A stretch of DNA of 64,000 nt. It comes from Selaginella tamariscina (lineage: Eukaryota > Streptophyta > Lycopodiopsida > Selaginellales > Selaginellaceae). The position numbers and the translations under genes are program-made. The notes beneath the pieces are model-generated. The model was given only the letters and a program-made list of their open reading frames with translations. It was not told the origin of the DNA and ran no database searches. Positions within the stretch are counted from its first letter, which is position 1, and each line of letters begins with the position of its first letter. The stretch is from assembly GCA_003024785.1 (NCBI GenBank), contig PUQB01000502.1, forward strand, positions 120,870-184,869, given 5' to 3'. This document shows, piece after piece, positions 11,745 to 24,727 of this stretch.

Positions 11745-14340
11745 TGCGGACCTAGAGCGCCAAAAACCCTACCCTAAACCCTGCGCCGCCTAAATCCATC
11801 CAGTCAAGCGTTCAAGTCCCCTTAACTATTTATTAGGGCTAAACCTCAGTCTGACACGTATAAATACGTACATTTACCCGACACACTGTTGTATGTATGT
11901 ACACATTACATATATTATGTATACATATATGAACATGAATATAAAGCTTTATAAATTAAAATTATTTAATAAACCTATTTATTCATCAAATTTTATAGAC
12001 ATCAACACATCTAATTTTTTTTTATATAACAGCTTATGTATAACTACTACCATCTATTTATTTATTGATGTATGATATTAAACTCGAAAATTACGCAAGT
12101 TTACAAACATAACATTTAGCGGGAATTAGAATCACATATTAACTTCAATGAATAACATGTGTATATGCATGCGTGGTTTTACGTCTATTCACTAGCTAAT
12201 ATAAATAAATTAGAGGCAAACCTTACTGTCCATATATATATATATATATATATAAGCATATGTGGGATTTTATAAATTTTTCAACGTCTAACTTTAACAT
12301 AACAAATTAAATTATAGTCAACATCATAATTGAAAATCTAAAAATTTGTATTTTTAAACAATATATTTATAATGGAAAAAATAAATTTATTTAAAAATAA
12401 CTCTTAACATATATATATAATATTCATTATATTATATATTACACTAAATTTATATTTTATTATAAATATTAATTAATCAGTGTAAAATTAAAAGAAGAAG
12501 TTTATAATTTTAACATATACATAAAGTTTTGCCCCCAACAACACACACACCACACCAACACAAGTTTTTCTATTATATACGTGTATATGTGTGAATCCAT
12601 AATACTTTAAAATTTATTCTATGATAATCGGAATGACTATAAATGTATGTTGTGAATAATATTTTAACTTATTAAAACGACACAAGTAAATGTAAATTAA
12701 TCACGTATCTAATTCAATATATTCTCATAAATATAGATAAAAATAAATATATTAGTATCGTATTTATTTAGAATTTTGTTAGTGCGTTTCACCATTTGCA
12801 TTTGTGTGAAACTTGAGGTTTTTTATGTATATTAAATGAAAAACATAACTTCTTAGTTAAATTAATATGTATAATCAATTTAAAACTAAATTAAATTATA
12901 TTAAATATTAATGTAAATTAATATACGAATTACATTTAATTATAAATTTTTCTATATTTTTTTAAAATGCATTTTATTGAAGAAGTGATTGAAATTTTAA
13001 GGTATAAAAACATTTTCAAACTCCAAATGTACAATGCATTAGCATCCTGTATAATACTGACGCTGGTATTGATATCCAATATAATATACTTATCATTGTA
13101 CTTAAATTACATTGTTTATTTACAATAGAACTTCTGTTAGGACTAGACAGTCTTTATTAATTTAAATAGGCCATTAATTTATTTAATATTATTTTTTTAT
13201 ATTTGTGTATTTTGTGCGTTTTATGTTAATTAACAAAGGTTATTAATTTAATTTAAACAGGTTTTTATTGTCATGTTAACCTCATTTGCAATCTACTGTA
13301 TAGCAACACAAACACTTACATTAATCAAATATAGTTATAGTGAATTTGTTAAATACAAAGTAGATTGTGAAATATTATACAAATATTTTTTAAAGAAACA
13401 AAAACAGATATATTAAGATTTTATTTAAAATGTTTGTGTATACATATTCAATTAAAAAATCAACATCAATACCATTTCTTCATTTGTTCATACTTAATAA
13501 ATTCATAACCATTAAACATGTCAATTTAAAATAAATAAATAAATCATAAAAGAACAATATCTATTTTCAAACAATCTAAATAGAAACTCTTTATCTCAAC
13601 GTAATCTATTGGTTTTGACGGGATACCTCTTTGTCTAAAGGATTAAGCTAACGTCTTAGGTACGCCTGTATATTGCATTTGTGTGTGTGTGTGCGTGTGG
13701 CGTGTGTGTGAGAGAGAGAGAGAGAGTAGATAAGGTACATACATATTATATGCAGTTCTTATGTTTTACATTCAACCGTGCATGTAGCATGAAGTGATGA
13801 TTACACGCACACATACATGTATATGTGTGTATGCATAACAGAAACATAATACGTCAGAAAAAATATATAGCATATGCATACCTGCATTAGCTGTACAATA
13901 AACCTTTCAGCTGCTTTTTGTTACCTATAGTAAGTATTAATTTATTGATTACCGATAAAAATTAAGTCCAGTATATTAAACATTGTGTGTGTGTGTGTGT
14001 GTGTGTGCCTGTGAACATGTATATAAGAGAATACGTATATGCATACATAACATGTATATGTTACCATTGTCTCACACTATCATCAAATTCTGGAGGCTCT
14101 GAAAGTTTATAAAACATTTAATCTAACTATTAAACATGTTAATGCCATTAAATCAATTTGTACTTATTTATAATAGAACTATATATATGTATTTTCAATA
14201 TTCAGCTATTAATTACACTGACGAGGTTGATCACAAGGAGGCTCCCTGTCTGTCACTGTATTGTACGTGTATGTATATTATGGTTTTTGCAGAATCATAT
14301 GAAACAGCTGAGGATACGCACTGGATGTGTGGTGTTGTGT
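11745..14340. other. Long AT-rich intergenic region with microsatellites
   Basis: Very AT-rich, with (TA)n near 12233-12253, GT and GA runs at 13681-13730, and (GT)n at 13985-14008. Open frames here are short and follow simple repeats; none resembles a conserved protein. A telo-box-like ACCCTAAACCCTG lies at about 11770-11783, just upstream of the CBF5 start, a typical place for this promoter element in plant translation and ribosome-biogenesis genes. Confidence 0.6.
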
Positions 14341-14344
14341 GTGG

Positions 14345-14490
14345 GTGATACTGTTAAATCAACAACGACCATGAACTGCACACTTTCATACATACATGCA
14401 ACCACCTCCATACATGGACTGTGCTGCAGCGCACTCAAAGATAGAGGAACACTAAACCGTTAAAACTCGGTAAACTCTCCTCCTCCTCCC
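14345..14490. repeat. Direct repeat of the importin-alpha 3' end
   Basis: About 130 bp here recur at 14908-15062 in the same orientation. Shared blocks include CTGTTAAATCAA, ACCATGAACTGCAC and CGTTAAAACTCGGTAAACTC. The second occurrence contains the last codons and stop of the importin-alpha-like gene, so this is a duplicated 3' flank with no remaining coding body. Confidence 0.75.
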
Positions 14491-15037
14491 TCTTCATATA
14501 CATATTGCTGCGTGAGTGCATTCTTGCGTGTGCGTGTGGTGTGTGTGTGTGAGAGAGAGAGAGAGAAAGACACAGAGAGAGTTTTGACTTCCTACATGGT
14601 GTACAGTAAGAAACTTTCAAAAGGATATCATTATGCATGTAGTGTATTATAATATTTAATTATTTATATTTAATAAATCTTTTTAATATTATATACTTGC
14701 AGGAATAATTGATAGCTATACAAGTCAATGGATGGGTAAGTGTTCTATTAATTATATTTTAAATATATTTCATGATATTGTATTTATGTACGTGCCAAAA
14801 GTATTTCGTTATTATTGTCAGTTAAATGTCAATAAAGAAAGCAAGTAAACCAGCATCGCATGCTCGTGTGCGTGTGCGTGTGCGTGTGCGTGTGCGTACA
14901 TACTGTTAAATCAAGCAATGACCATGAACTGCACTCCTTCATACATACATGCAACACATGCATCCAAACACCACATCCATACATACATGTGTGCAGCTCA
15001 CCCAAAGTTAAACCCCGACAGAGGAACACTAAACTCG

Positions 15038-16430
15038 TTAAAACTCGGTAAACTCTCCTCCTCCTCATCATCATCCCAATAATCAACAAGTATATTCCCA
15101 GCCTTCTTATATACTCCTCATTTTCATGTTCCTGGAGTTTTCAATGTTTTCCAGTGCCCCAATATCTTCAATGTATTTCGCATACTTATTGGTCTCCTTA
15201 TTCCTTTCCAACCTCAGAATATTCTCCAGCCTTCAAGTGCCTGCGGATAACCTTTGGCTCTCTGCACGATAACATGCCACACATCCCTGTATGCATCTCT
15301 CATTGGCCACGTACCTGACCTGCGACTGGTTACCACCGGAGGTTATGTTAGTCACAACATACAGAGCCTCCTTCCGAACGTCAAACTCTGAGTTTAAGAG
15401 CACCTAAGAACAGAAAGTATCAGGTTGGCGTCGATTACCGCCTGGATTTGATCCTTGTTCCCCGCGGTTATGTTCGAGATTGTCCAGCAAGCCTCCTTCT
15501 TTATATTCTTTGTAGTGTGTTTTCCAGTATGTATAACAACTGAGGTAGAGCTCCACAGTCTATGACAAACTGTGTTTGATCGTCATCCCCAGTAACAATG
15601 TTACCAACCGTCCTTAGAGGCAGGCATCACAATCCTCTCCAGAGAGTGACGGAGGAGGTTCACTAGAGTCGGACATACTCCCGACTCGATCACCGCCTGG
15701 ATCTGTGGTTTTCTCCATCGGAAAGGTAGGACAGTGCCCAGCATGAATCGATGAGTATCTCGCTGTCATCCGAGTGTACAAGTTTCTTCAGCACACTGAG
15801 GGAGCACAAGAGCTCGGGAACTGGCTGGGAATTACGGCAAAAGTTACTCAGCGCCCAGGTCAAGTTACGCAGCATATCGAGTGGGATGTCTCCGTGGAAC
15901 TGGTTTAGCAAGGGTTCCAGTGCACCTCTCCCCAACAAACTCCCTGCACTGTGGTGAGTCCCCGGCTATGTTTCCCAATGCCACACAGCCTGGCCACGCA
16001 CGCGCATGCTAGGAGAGTGAAGGAGCTGATCAACAGCTCCACCGCTCCGTTGGAAATGACAACCATGGTGTGCTCCGATGTCCCTGAAGTTATGTTCGTA
16101 AGAGCCCACGCAGCCTCGAACTGAAGGTCAGGTAAGTAATTGTACTTAAGAAACTCAACCAGCCGTGGCACGACACCTTTGCTGACAACCTTATCAATAG
16201 GCGGTTCATAATTGCTGACAGAAGCTTTCTGATCCTGACGGTGCCTTCTAACCACTGCTGGGGATCGTCCGACACAACTTACTGGAATAACAGTCATCCG
16301 GCCCTGCAGGATCCACCACTGTGACTGGACGACGTTTCTTTGCCAGGTTCGCCTCGCGCTTCTCCTTGCGGATGCTCACCATGTTGTCCTCACGTTTCCT
16401 TTAGCGTCCTCTGCGTTGATAGCGCTTTTG
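15038..16430 (-). pseudogene. Importin-alpha (nuclear import adaptor), intronless and frame-broken
   Basis: Importin-alpha binds classical nuclear localisation signals with its armadillo repeats and binds importin-beta through an N-terminal IBB helix. On the complement the IBB end is visible near 16400-16340 ([21 protein letters not shown]). ARM repeats follow in shifting frames: [20 protein letters not shown] at about 16130-16060, LRNLTWALSNFCRN near 15870-15830, SCWALSYLSDGEN near 15740-15700, then [15 protein letters not shown] and KYIEDIGALENIEN. The C-terminus DYWDDDEEEF has its stop at 15038-15040. About 1.39 kb covers almost the whole protein with no intron; plant importin-alpha genes normally have several. 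At least five frame changes and internal stops are needed. Best read as a processed, decaying copy, though dense assembly indels would give the same look. Confidence 0.82.
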
Positions 16431-16734
16431 TATTTCCTTGCGCATGGACACAATACCTTAACTCTAAGGTATATACCTTAACCTTATTTATACCTTGATC
16501 AAGTTTAATCTTTTAATTGTACATAATTGAAAAATTATCACCAAGCGAACTAACCGGACAACCAGACAAAATTAGCATTATTAATATTATTCCTCATATT
16601 TAAAAACATTAATTAAGTTTTTCTTTGCATGACATATATAGATAGATATAAATACATACATACATACATTATATACACACACTTACAAAACTACTATATA
16701 TTATTATTAAAATAGATTAAATTTAACATTAAAT

Positions 16735-16830
16735 TAATTACCTGTCACCAACATAGTGACCGGTCAACACCATAAGGCATTGACCTTCCATGCACAGTTT
16801 GTCAGCTCATGACTGAAATTTTGAACTGTT
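16735..16830 (-). pseudogene. Isolated fragment of the Sfi1-kelch gene (last kelch blade)
   Basis: The stretch containing GACCGGTCAACACCAT and TTTGTCAGCTCATGAC matches the kelch exon at 49145-49205 and 55180-55240, orientation included, with several substitutions. Only about 95 bp survive. It is separated from the other stray piece (19.4-19.8 kb) and lies in the wrong order relative to it, so these are independent or rearranged fragments. Confidence 0.6.
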
Positions 16831-17213
16831 TGAGTTTATCAGTAGAAATAGATCCCGGTATAATATTATTTATAATGTTTTATTATTTGTTAGTATTATA
16901 ATACAATGCTATCCTTTAGAATTGTTAACTAAAAGTGTATACTAAATATTATATACAAATTACATATAAAATTGCAAATACTACAAACATTACAATGCTA
17001 TAATTAAAATGTGATTCAGATTAAAATAGCAGAGCATCGAAAAAGGTAACAACATAAGCGTCGGATAGGTAGATCTGACAGCTGCATGCTAAAATAATAA
17101 GATTAAAATGAACATTTATATGTTTAATATTGGCTTTTTACGAATATATCCTTTGGATGCTTTAAATTTGATTTTTTATTTTAATAAATGATAATAAATT
17201 TATTCAATAGTAG

Positions 17214-17396
17214 AAAAATTAAAATATGCTTTATTAAGAAATAATAATAATAGTAGTAGTAAAATTAAAATATGCTTTATTTAAGAAACAATAATAATAG
17301 TAGTAGTAAATTAAAATATGCTTTATTTAAGAAATAATAATAATAGTGGTAAAATTAAAATATGCTTTATTCAAGAAAGAATAATAATAGTAGTAG
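17214..17396. repeat. Tandem minisatellite, about four 45-bp units
   Basis: Each unit has the form TTAAAATATGCTTTATT, AAGAAA, then (TAA/TAG)n. It recurs about four times with minor differences in the trinucleotide part. Confidence 0.85.
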
Positions 17397-17581
17397 TAAT
17401 AATAATAACTTCCAAAATGTAATGTTGTTTAGGATTTTATATTAATGTATGTATAAAATTTTAACTTGCATCTACATGTCCGTACTTTTACAACAAATTT
17501 TAATATATTATTAAGTTTTCGATATTTAATATAATCGTTATAGTAGTATTATTATACATTTTTTATTATTTTAATTTGGAG

Positions 17582-17662
17582 TTTATAATTGAGAAAGCTC
17601 AGAGAAGCGTGGAGTGGATGTTTGCATATGTGAGGAGCGAACTTGGATCAATTGTGATGGGT
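17582..17662 (+). other. Exon-like fragment, unassigned
   Basis: An open stretch of about 27 codons (contains QRSVEWMFAYVRSELGSI) sits in otherwise stop-rich AT sequence. It ends at a GGTAAT that could serve as a splice donor. I do not recognise the protein, and chance is not excluded. Confidence 0.2.
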
Positions 17663-18596
17663 AATTATAATTAATTAAATTATTTTCACTTATTAGTATT
17701 TTACATTAGTGAAAATTAATTAAATTTAACTAATTGACAAATACTAAACTAAGGAAAAAACATATATTTAAGAAAATTTATATATACTATTCATGTATAT
17801 ATGAAATGGCGAAGATCTTTTTAATTTATCAAATACATTTAATTAGCAAAATAATTTCTAATTAACTTAAATTAAAGGAGGGGCTGTATATATTCAGACT
17901 GAAGAAACTAAGTATTCATACTCTGCGTGGCATTCGCGTAACACAACTCCAACATCGAAACTGTTGCACATGAGATACACATATGTGTGTTATTTATTTA
18001 GATAATAAACATAAATATAGATATAAAGAGACATATGACAATATTGAGATTCCATATGTGAATTTACATTTGACAAGGATGAGAGGAAAGAGATATCTAC
18101 ACACACACATACATGTACTCATGATCTAAATTTACACACATATATTTTGTAATACATTGTGGTACATATAATATTTAGACAACACATATACATAGTTACC
18201 TGTATAAGAAGCAGACTACTTACTGTGAATACATTTTTGTAGAAGCTCTATGGATACCTCCGATTTATTAGCAAGTTGTTTGAAGACCAACAGAGAAGAA
18301 TGAAGCACTAGGCATCTATAAAACCGATTAATCATATTACTTAAAGAATATTCTATTATACTAAATAAATACAATGTATCTTACTTTGAGATGTGAGCTG
18401 ATTCTTGCATGAATTAGTAAGATAACACTCAAATATGTGTGTACATGCATACATAGATATGCATATTGGTTTTATATACATTACGCATGTACACACGCAC
18501 TCTCGGTGTATGTATCTGTGTGTTACGAGTCGCCCTTAACCATTTTTTCTGCTAGAAGCATTTTAATTTGGTTTATTTATGCATTGTCTTTATACA

Positions 18597-18757
18597 CATT
18601 CACACACGTATCACACAGTTATTAGAATGCATTGTGCGTGCGTGCTGCGTGTTTACAATGCAACATTTATGCCATTTCACACACGTATCGCACACAGAGA
18701 CAGTTATTGGAATGCATTGTGCATGCGTGCGTGTGTTTAAATGCAACATTTATGCCC
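18597..18757. repeat. Tandem duplication of about 78 bp
   Basis: Two adjacent units share CACACACGTATC, GAATGCATTGTGC, GCGTGTTT and AATGCAACATTTATGCC (about 18599-18673 and 18678-18755), with a few differences. Confidence 0.8.
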
Positions 18758-19429
18758 ATATATGTATGAAAGGCTTCCACAAAATATATGGATCTCAGAA
18801 CAATGTTGTGCAATGATATTGTATATCTTTCGAATAGTATACTTTGTTTCTATATACTATAGTGTATATAAATCATCCTCACGTCTAAACAAAGTGTGTA
18901 TACACACACACACACCACACATTATATGGACACGCATTCATGTATTTATGTGTATGTGTGACATGGATATATGACATTCATTTTTGATAATGGTTATAAG
19001 AAACTCAGAAATATGGCAAACATACTTTGGGAAAGAGGATCGAAATATTATTTATTAGCTACAATTGTACCATTTTATTTTAATAAAAAAAAACTCGTTA
19101 ATAGTATAACCTAATACTATTGAACTTATATTAATTAGTAATATATATAATTAAATATTGAAATTGTAATTATGGAACAATAACTTGAAAGTTGAGGAGA
19201 TCCAACGGCTGGTAGTTAGTAATTCTTATTAGTGAACACGTGTCTCCGTCTCTACAACGTTTTAATTATATCCTCGTTTTATAAATCGTTAATAATTTAA
19301 TTATTCATTTACTTGTATATATATACACACACGGACCCTTTCACATTTTGGACAAATATATATATATATTTATTTAACTAAAAAAGAACCTTTATATATA
19401 TATATATATATAAAAATAAGTGCACTATA

Positions 19430-19803
19430 TAAATACGGCACGGAATTAAACATACATAGTAGTGGAACAGTTTAATCTTTGTTATTAGCTTCTTAAGCTT
19501 GGACACCGCTCTTCCTGTAATAAAAACATATGTGCATGTATCATGCATATGCATATACATACATACACACATACATACATATTGAAAAATTCGTAATTGG
19601 TTAGAAGATCAATATAAATGTATATTTACACACACGCACGCGCACACCTTTAATGCAGTTTGACAGTCTGTAATTGCTGAATAAGCAAAGTGCAAGGTCT
19701 TGTGTCTTCCTTTGTAAGGTTTCCTCGTATTGAACAACAGCGTTTCTAAGTGTTTGTACTTCGCTTCTTTCTTTATAATTCAAGCCCATTAATAACTCCA
19801 TAT
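19430..19803 (-). pseudogene. C-terminal coiled-coil exon(s) of the Sfi1-kelch gene, orphan copy D
   Basis: On the complement, 19800-19650 encodes RSEVQTLRNAVVQYEETLQ and RKTQDLAL, the penultimate exon of the gene seen in full at 46308-46470. Further along (about 19525-19470) are remnants of the last exon and 3' flank (GGAACAGTTTAATC, as at 48500). The segment is broken after DLAL and followed by shifted sequence. No kelch or Sfi1 exons lie upstream of it, so it is an isolated tail. Confidence 0.85.
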
Positions 19804-20263
19804 GTTATCAGGTGTGTGTGTGTGTGTGTGTGTGTGATTTATAATTATATAATTTGATATAATTATTAATATTAATTTGATATTTATATAAGTATAATAA
19901 TCTTATTGAATGAGATCGTATAACAATAAATACTTATATATCATATCTACATATACGTTCACTCTAAACAATACATTGCATGTGTCAATTTGATAATTTT
20001 TTAAAACTACGGGACAATTTTAAAATTAGAGGGTCAGTTTGATATTTTTTACATTATTGAATAGCTACAAATAGCATAATATTAAATATTCAATTATTAC
20101 AACTTTACATGGTTATCCAAATGTTACCTTACCAATATATATTACTATATATAATTAGACTGTACAACACTGTATACATTTGAAGCCCGATTAAATTAAT
20201 ACTAATTAAATGATTATATATTTTAATTATAATATAACTAAATTAGAGGCAAACCTTAGGGTT

Positions 20264-20294
20264 AAACCCTAGATCCTAAACCCTAAACCCTATG
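20264..20294. promoter_or_regulatory. Telo-box cluster
   Basis: AGGGTTAAACCCTAG is followed by CCTAAACCCTAAACCCTATGG, i.e. two and a half CCCTAAA units. In plants this motif is typical of promoters and 5' leaders of growth-associated genes. It lies about 500 bp before the first recognisable NPG1-like exon and may mark that gene's promoter. Interstitial telomeric sequence is an alternative. Confidence 0.45.
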
Positions 20295-20371
20295 GACAAC
20301 GGCTATGGCGATTGCAATGCATTCTTTACCGGAAATCCCTGATAATCCCCACAGATCCCCAGGTAAGCCGT

Positions 20372-20577
20372 CACATTCTCCAGAATCTCGCTTTGCGGAG
20401 CAGACATCTCTAGTTAGGTATACAATCCCCACAACGCATTACATTCTCCAGAATCCCGCTTTTTCTCTAGCTAGTTTGTGCGGTCCTCAAGAACCCCGGA
20501 AATCATCAGACATTTTCCAAAATCCTGCCTTTCTCACAGATATCTCTAGCTAGGGCACGCACATTCTCCAGAATCGC
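20372..20577. repeat. Degenerate direct repeats around CATTCTCCAGAATC
   Basis: CATTCTCCAGAATC (or CATTTTCCAAAATC) occurs at about 20373, 20442, 20511 and 20562, the first three spaced 69 bp. It lies within sequence also repeating AATCCCCACA and CTCTAGCTAG. This sits in the presumed 5' leader of the NPG1-like gene. Confidence 0.7.
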
Positions 20578-20799
20578 TTTTCTCCTCGTTCATGGAGGCG
20601 ATCGATCAAGATTCCCGCTTCTCAGCGTACCCCGTAAATCACAAATCTCATGGTCTTTGGGCACGAAAATCCCCACAAATCCCTCATTTCTGCATCGCTA
20701 TGGAGCTGCGGAGCAAGCCGATCAGGTATGTGTTCGCATTCAATAATGTGAGAACTCTTGTCGACTTAATCCTTATTTTATTCCTTATCGGTGAATTTA

Positions 20800-23700
20800 C
20801 AAACAGAGGAGTCACTGCTCAAGGGAACAGTTCGTGTTTGAAGACAGTATGTCTTCTCCAGATGCCACAAATCCCATCGATGCTTCTGCCAGAGGGCTTT
20901 CTTCAAAGACTATGGAGAATGAGGCAAAGCTTGATGAAGGCAACATTGAAAAGCAAGCTTTGTCTCTCAATTTTGACGTAAGCTTAAGATTCACATAAGT
21001 TTCTATAGTGTATTGCACACACTATGTAAATACTTGTGTGTGGTGTCAATCTGTGAGAAAATGACATATTTTCACATATTAGTTAAGATATAGACACTTC
21101 ACTCTTATGTACACCATGTTTATGCGTATGCATATGTATGGTTTGGATTGGCAAAACAGATACATAGAGACACTTTTGATACATATATGTGAACACATAA
21201 TTATATTATATTTGTGATGTATGTGTATATACAGACAGATATGTATATGTGTATTTAACATGTGGAAGCGAGTAAAACACGGAGAAAACGACATAACTCT
21301 ACATATGCAAAATCTCTATTACCGTCTTAGACTTAAGACTATCTGCATCTTGCTGTCTGGAGGTATTATAGTTAAGTAACCCCTTAATTAAATTCATTAT
21401 AATAGTTATTTTTTTATATTGTTTTACCGTAGTACTGTCGGAATGTAATATTATGTGCCTATCCTTGTTGTTTTATGTAGCATAATTTATAGTTATAGTA
21501 ATAAAAACTGCTACTGGATAGATATTTAAATAGTTAAATGTTTAGAATTTATGAATATAGTCTATTCTAATCTTATATATCCATATAATCTGATATTATT
21601 ACGTTTAATAAAATAGCTAAACCATGCATAGTATTCTAACTGTTATATTTTCAGGAATTGTGGCGGGTGCACCATCGCTAAGAGCTCAAATAGAGGGTGC
21701 ATTCACGCCAAAAAACAATGTAGAGTAGGCTATATTGCTTTTCCTCATACTACTCAGAAAGAACGCTCTACTCAAGCTTCCATGTGGACTACACCATCAT
21801 GGAGCATCTCTCATTTGCATTCGTGGACAATCCATGCCTTGGCATGATCTCTGGTGCGTCTTTGCATACATACATATGTGCATAAGTAGATTTATGATAT
21901 AGGTACTGCACTATCTATATATGAAAATAGTTTTATGCATTTGTATGGATGTTACTGATTTGTAACACATCACCTGTATGTTCATATAATGGACATTTAT
22001 TTAGATTGTGTATACGTACATAGTTGATTGGTGTATTATAGGTGGTTGTGCATAAGCAAATGAGATTATATAGGATAACAGCGACTCACCCTCTCTCTCT
22101 TTCTGGACTTGCTTAGGTTGTTATTCTCTGTATATATATGTATGCGTTTAGAAATGCTACATAAATAAAACATACTCTTCTTATTGTTATATGCCTCTCT
22201 CTATATATATATATGTACATGTGTATATATTACTTAGTATATCTGTAATGTGTTGTGTGGCATGTATATGTCGTTTTGGATATTTAGTTTTCATGTTTAC
22301 AGGCTCAACAAGTGAGGTGTTACCAAGCACGTGGAGCAGATCGGATGGTTGCCCCGCAGCACTGTAGCATAGAGCCAGATTATACCGACGAAAACAGCAA
22401 TTAAGCTTTTAAAGAAAACTCTAAGCCAACATGAAAGGCCACCCTCTTTACGCCTTGCTTCAAAGCTCTGCATTGACCTACCCGACCATGCAAAAGAGTA
22501 TATGCCATAAAAAAAACTATGTATACACTATACATATGTGTTGTATCTCATATATCGTTACAGTATGTCTTATATCTCACTTATACTCTTCTATAATAAT
22601 TTTCTGTATAGGATGTTATAGCATAGCAGTAGATATTAAGCAAAAATGTATTAGTAAGTAAGTATAATATGCGATGAATATGTATAGAATGTTTGCCATG
22701 TATATGTTCACATGCCTCAGTTGAGTATTCAAAAAGGTCAAATAGTATTGCCTGGCTTGATACAATAGTAATACTATCATTTTAGTACTTTATGATGTAT
22801 GGTATTGTATATTAGCTGTAACTTGATACACTACACACAATATAGGGTTATTCTAGTCTTAACTCATTTAATCTTTGAACTATTATATACAGCGCATGCA
22901 TATGACCATAATCTAATGTATGTTATTCATACATGAAAACTTAACTCATAGTCCGTATATTAATTAAACGTGTGAGGAAAATAATAAAATAAAAGTTAGA
23001 GTGAATTTTTTATGCACATATAGAACTCATAAAATAATTCTTATTGTTTGTTAGAATGGGGAAGCCAAGAAAGCTCAGGCCTTTAAACGATCTATTGCTG
23101 ATACGTGGTTTGCTATACATACAAATGCATAATACTAGTCCTATACATCTGTCTCTCTCTCTCTCATATTACGTTATGTATGGAATGAATGTTAGTAACT
23201 TCAAATATAGTAGTGTATATCTCATACCCATTATAGAGATAGGTATATATATTATGTATGCATTATTTAAATGTCTCTAAATTTATTTATATATAGTGTT
23301 GATTTACTGTTATTTATTTGATTATTGGTTTTGCTTCAGGATGTCTTTACGAAGCACGGGGACTACACAGGGAAGCAATGGTATCATACAACAATGCTCT
23401 GTGTAAAGAGTACAGAGCCACGTTGCACTCGGTGCTGCAGTAGTAAGGAGTACAGGCAAGAAGGCCTTACCAGGTTTGTTAGAACCTGAGTATACATTTA
23501 TACATAAGTATGTGTATTATGTACTGCGTGTACTGTCTGTGTAGTAATCTATGGAGATCATTATATATACATTTTGATCGATACAGACACTATATAGGAT
23601 ATACGCACATATCTCCACGCTAGATGTATATCAACCTGTATTACAGAGAGACATGGGATGAGATGAGATGGACACCACAATAATTACTATATTATTACTG

Positions 23701-24252
23701 CTACTGCGTGCATATAGATGGTTTGTGTTGTAATATATTGATATATACATATATCTATATAATCTATATATGTATATATATACATCTATAGATTTGTTCT
23801 ATTTGGTATACTAATGCTATATGAGGCGCATAAAAGACATCCCTTATTGGGTATGAACATATTTGATATAATGTATATACACATTAGACAATTATACGTA
23901 TACATACCAAATAATTAGTATACATTAAGTACCATGGTGCGTGATGTATGTATGTATAGAATTATACAGTATACATAAGCTATATCTGTACATATTTGTC
24001 ATGTGGGAATACACACACAGATGTGTGCATATATGTGCATGTAAATTTATGTGTTTTTGTATTATAGTTGCGAGGAGTTACCTTACAGCAGCTTTGCATT
24101 GGGATCTCAAGAACTATGTTGTTGCATGGTACTATCTGGGGCATATACATGAGGAAGAGGAGCATCTAAATGAAGCTGCTGAGTGTTACCAAGTTGCTTA
24201 CTTGAACAATCTGCTCCTGTTGAGAAGTTCTGCACGTTACAGTAACAAGCAG
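20800..24252 (+). pseudogene. NPG1/NPGR-like calmodulin-binding TPR protein, broken
   Basis: NPG1-type proteins are about 700-residue TPR proteins that bind calmodulin; in Arabidopsis NPG1 is needed for pollen germination, and relatives act at the plasma membrane with PI4-kinase. Exon-like blocks: 20825-20988 (ENEAKLDEGNIEKQALSLN, matching the conserved family N-terminus); 21655-21852 (PSLRAQIEGAFTPKNNVE, an in-frame stop, then a shift to YTIMEHLSFAF); 22304-22500 (AIKLLKKTLSQHERP, KLCIDLPDHAKE); 23340-23475 (CLYEARGLHREAMVSYNNAL); 24067-24252 (VARSYLTAALHW, VAWYYLGHIHEEEEHLNEAA). The order matches the family throughout. Middle TPR exons are missing or unrecognised, and each block carries stops or shifts. 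A further possible piece is near 23056-23105. A pseudogene, or a gene with many assembly indels. Confidence 0.75.
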
Positions 24253-24727
24253 GTATATAAAGCGTTGGTGTACTACACAGACGGACACACATATACACAC
24301 ATGGGTACTTTCTACATATGTAGGTGAAAACATATAGTGATTCACACACACACACACGAACACACATATTATATAGATGTATCCAGCGGCCTCTACGTAG
24401 ATATTTTACGTAAGCAAACTTGACAGTCTCTCTCTATACACGAGGCGTATTATTTTAAGTGATATATATTTTATATATACAAACATATATATATATATAT
24501 ATAATCTGTGTAACTTATTTTTATATATTGCTAACATGTAGAGTTTTCTTTTAACTAGATTGAAAGAACAAATGTGGGGTTTTACAAAGTTTTGCAACGT
24601 CTAACATACACACGAACGTCGACTGGTGGTAAGTTTTGCATATGGTGTACGATAATTAATTGACTTATAATCACATTTAGAAATATAAAGCCTACCAAAT
24701 TCTGGTTTCCGGGCTTATGGCCTTCAG

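Larger units (their letters stand above)
16831..19429. other. AT-rich intergenic region
   Basis: Apart from the minisatellite at 17.2 kb, the exon-like piece at 17.6 kb and the duplication at 18.6 kb, I see no supported gene. Short open frames around 18437-18974 run through (CA)n-type simple sequence and have no recognisable motifs. Confidence 0.5.

Noticed and set aside
14435..15089. Several open frames rich in His/Thr or Val/Cys
   Set aside because: They come from CA/GT and GA simple repeats; no conserved residues beyond the importin-alpha tail.
20264..20294. Interstitial telomere array
   Set aside because: Only two to three CCCTAAA units; more consistent with a telo-box promoter element.
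23941..24327. 128-codon frame taken as a complete gene
   Set aside because: Only codons from about 24067 to 24252 match the NPG1 family; the ends are intron sequence.
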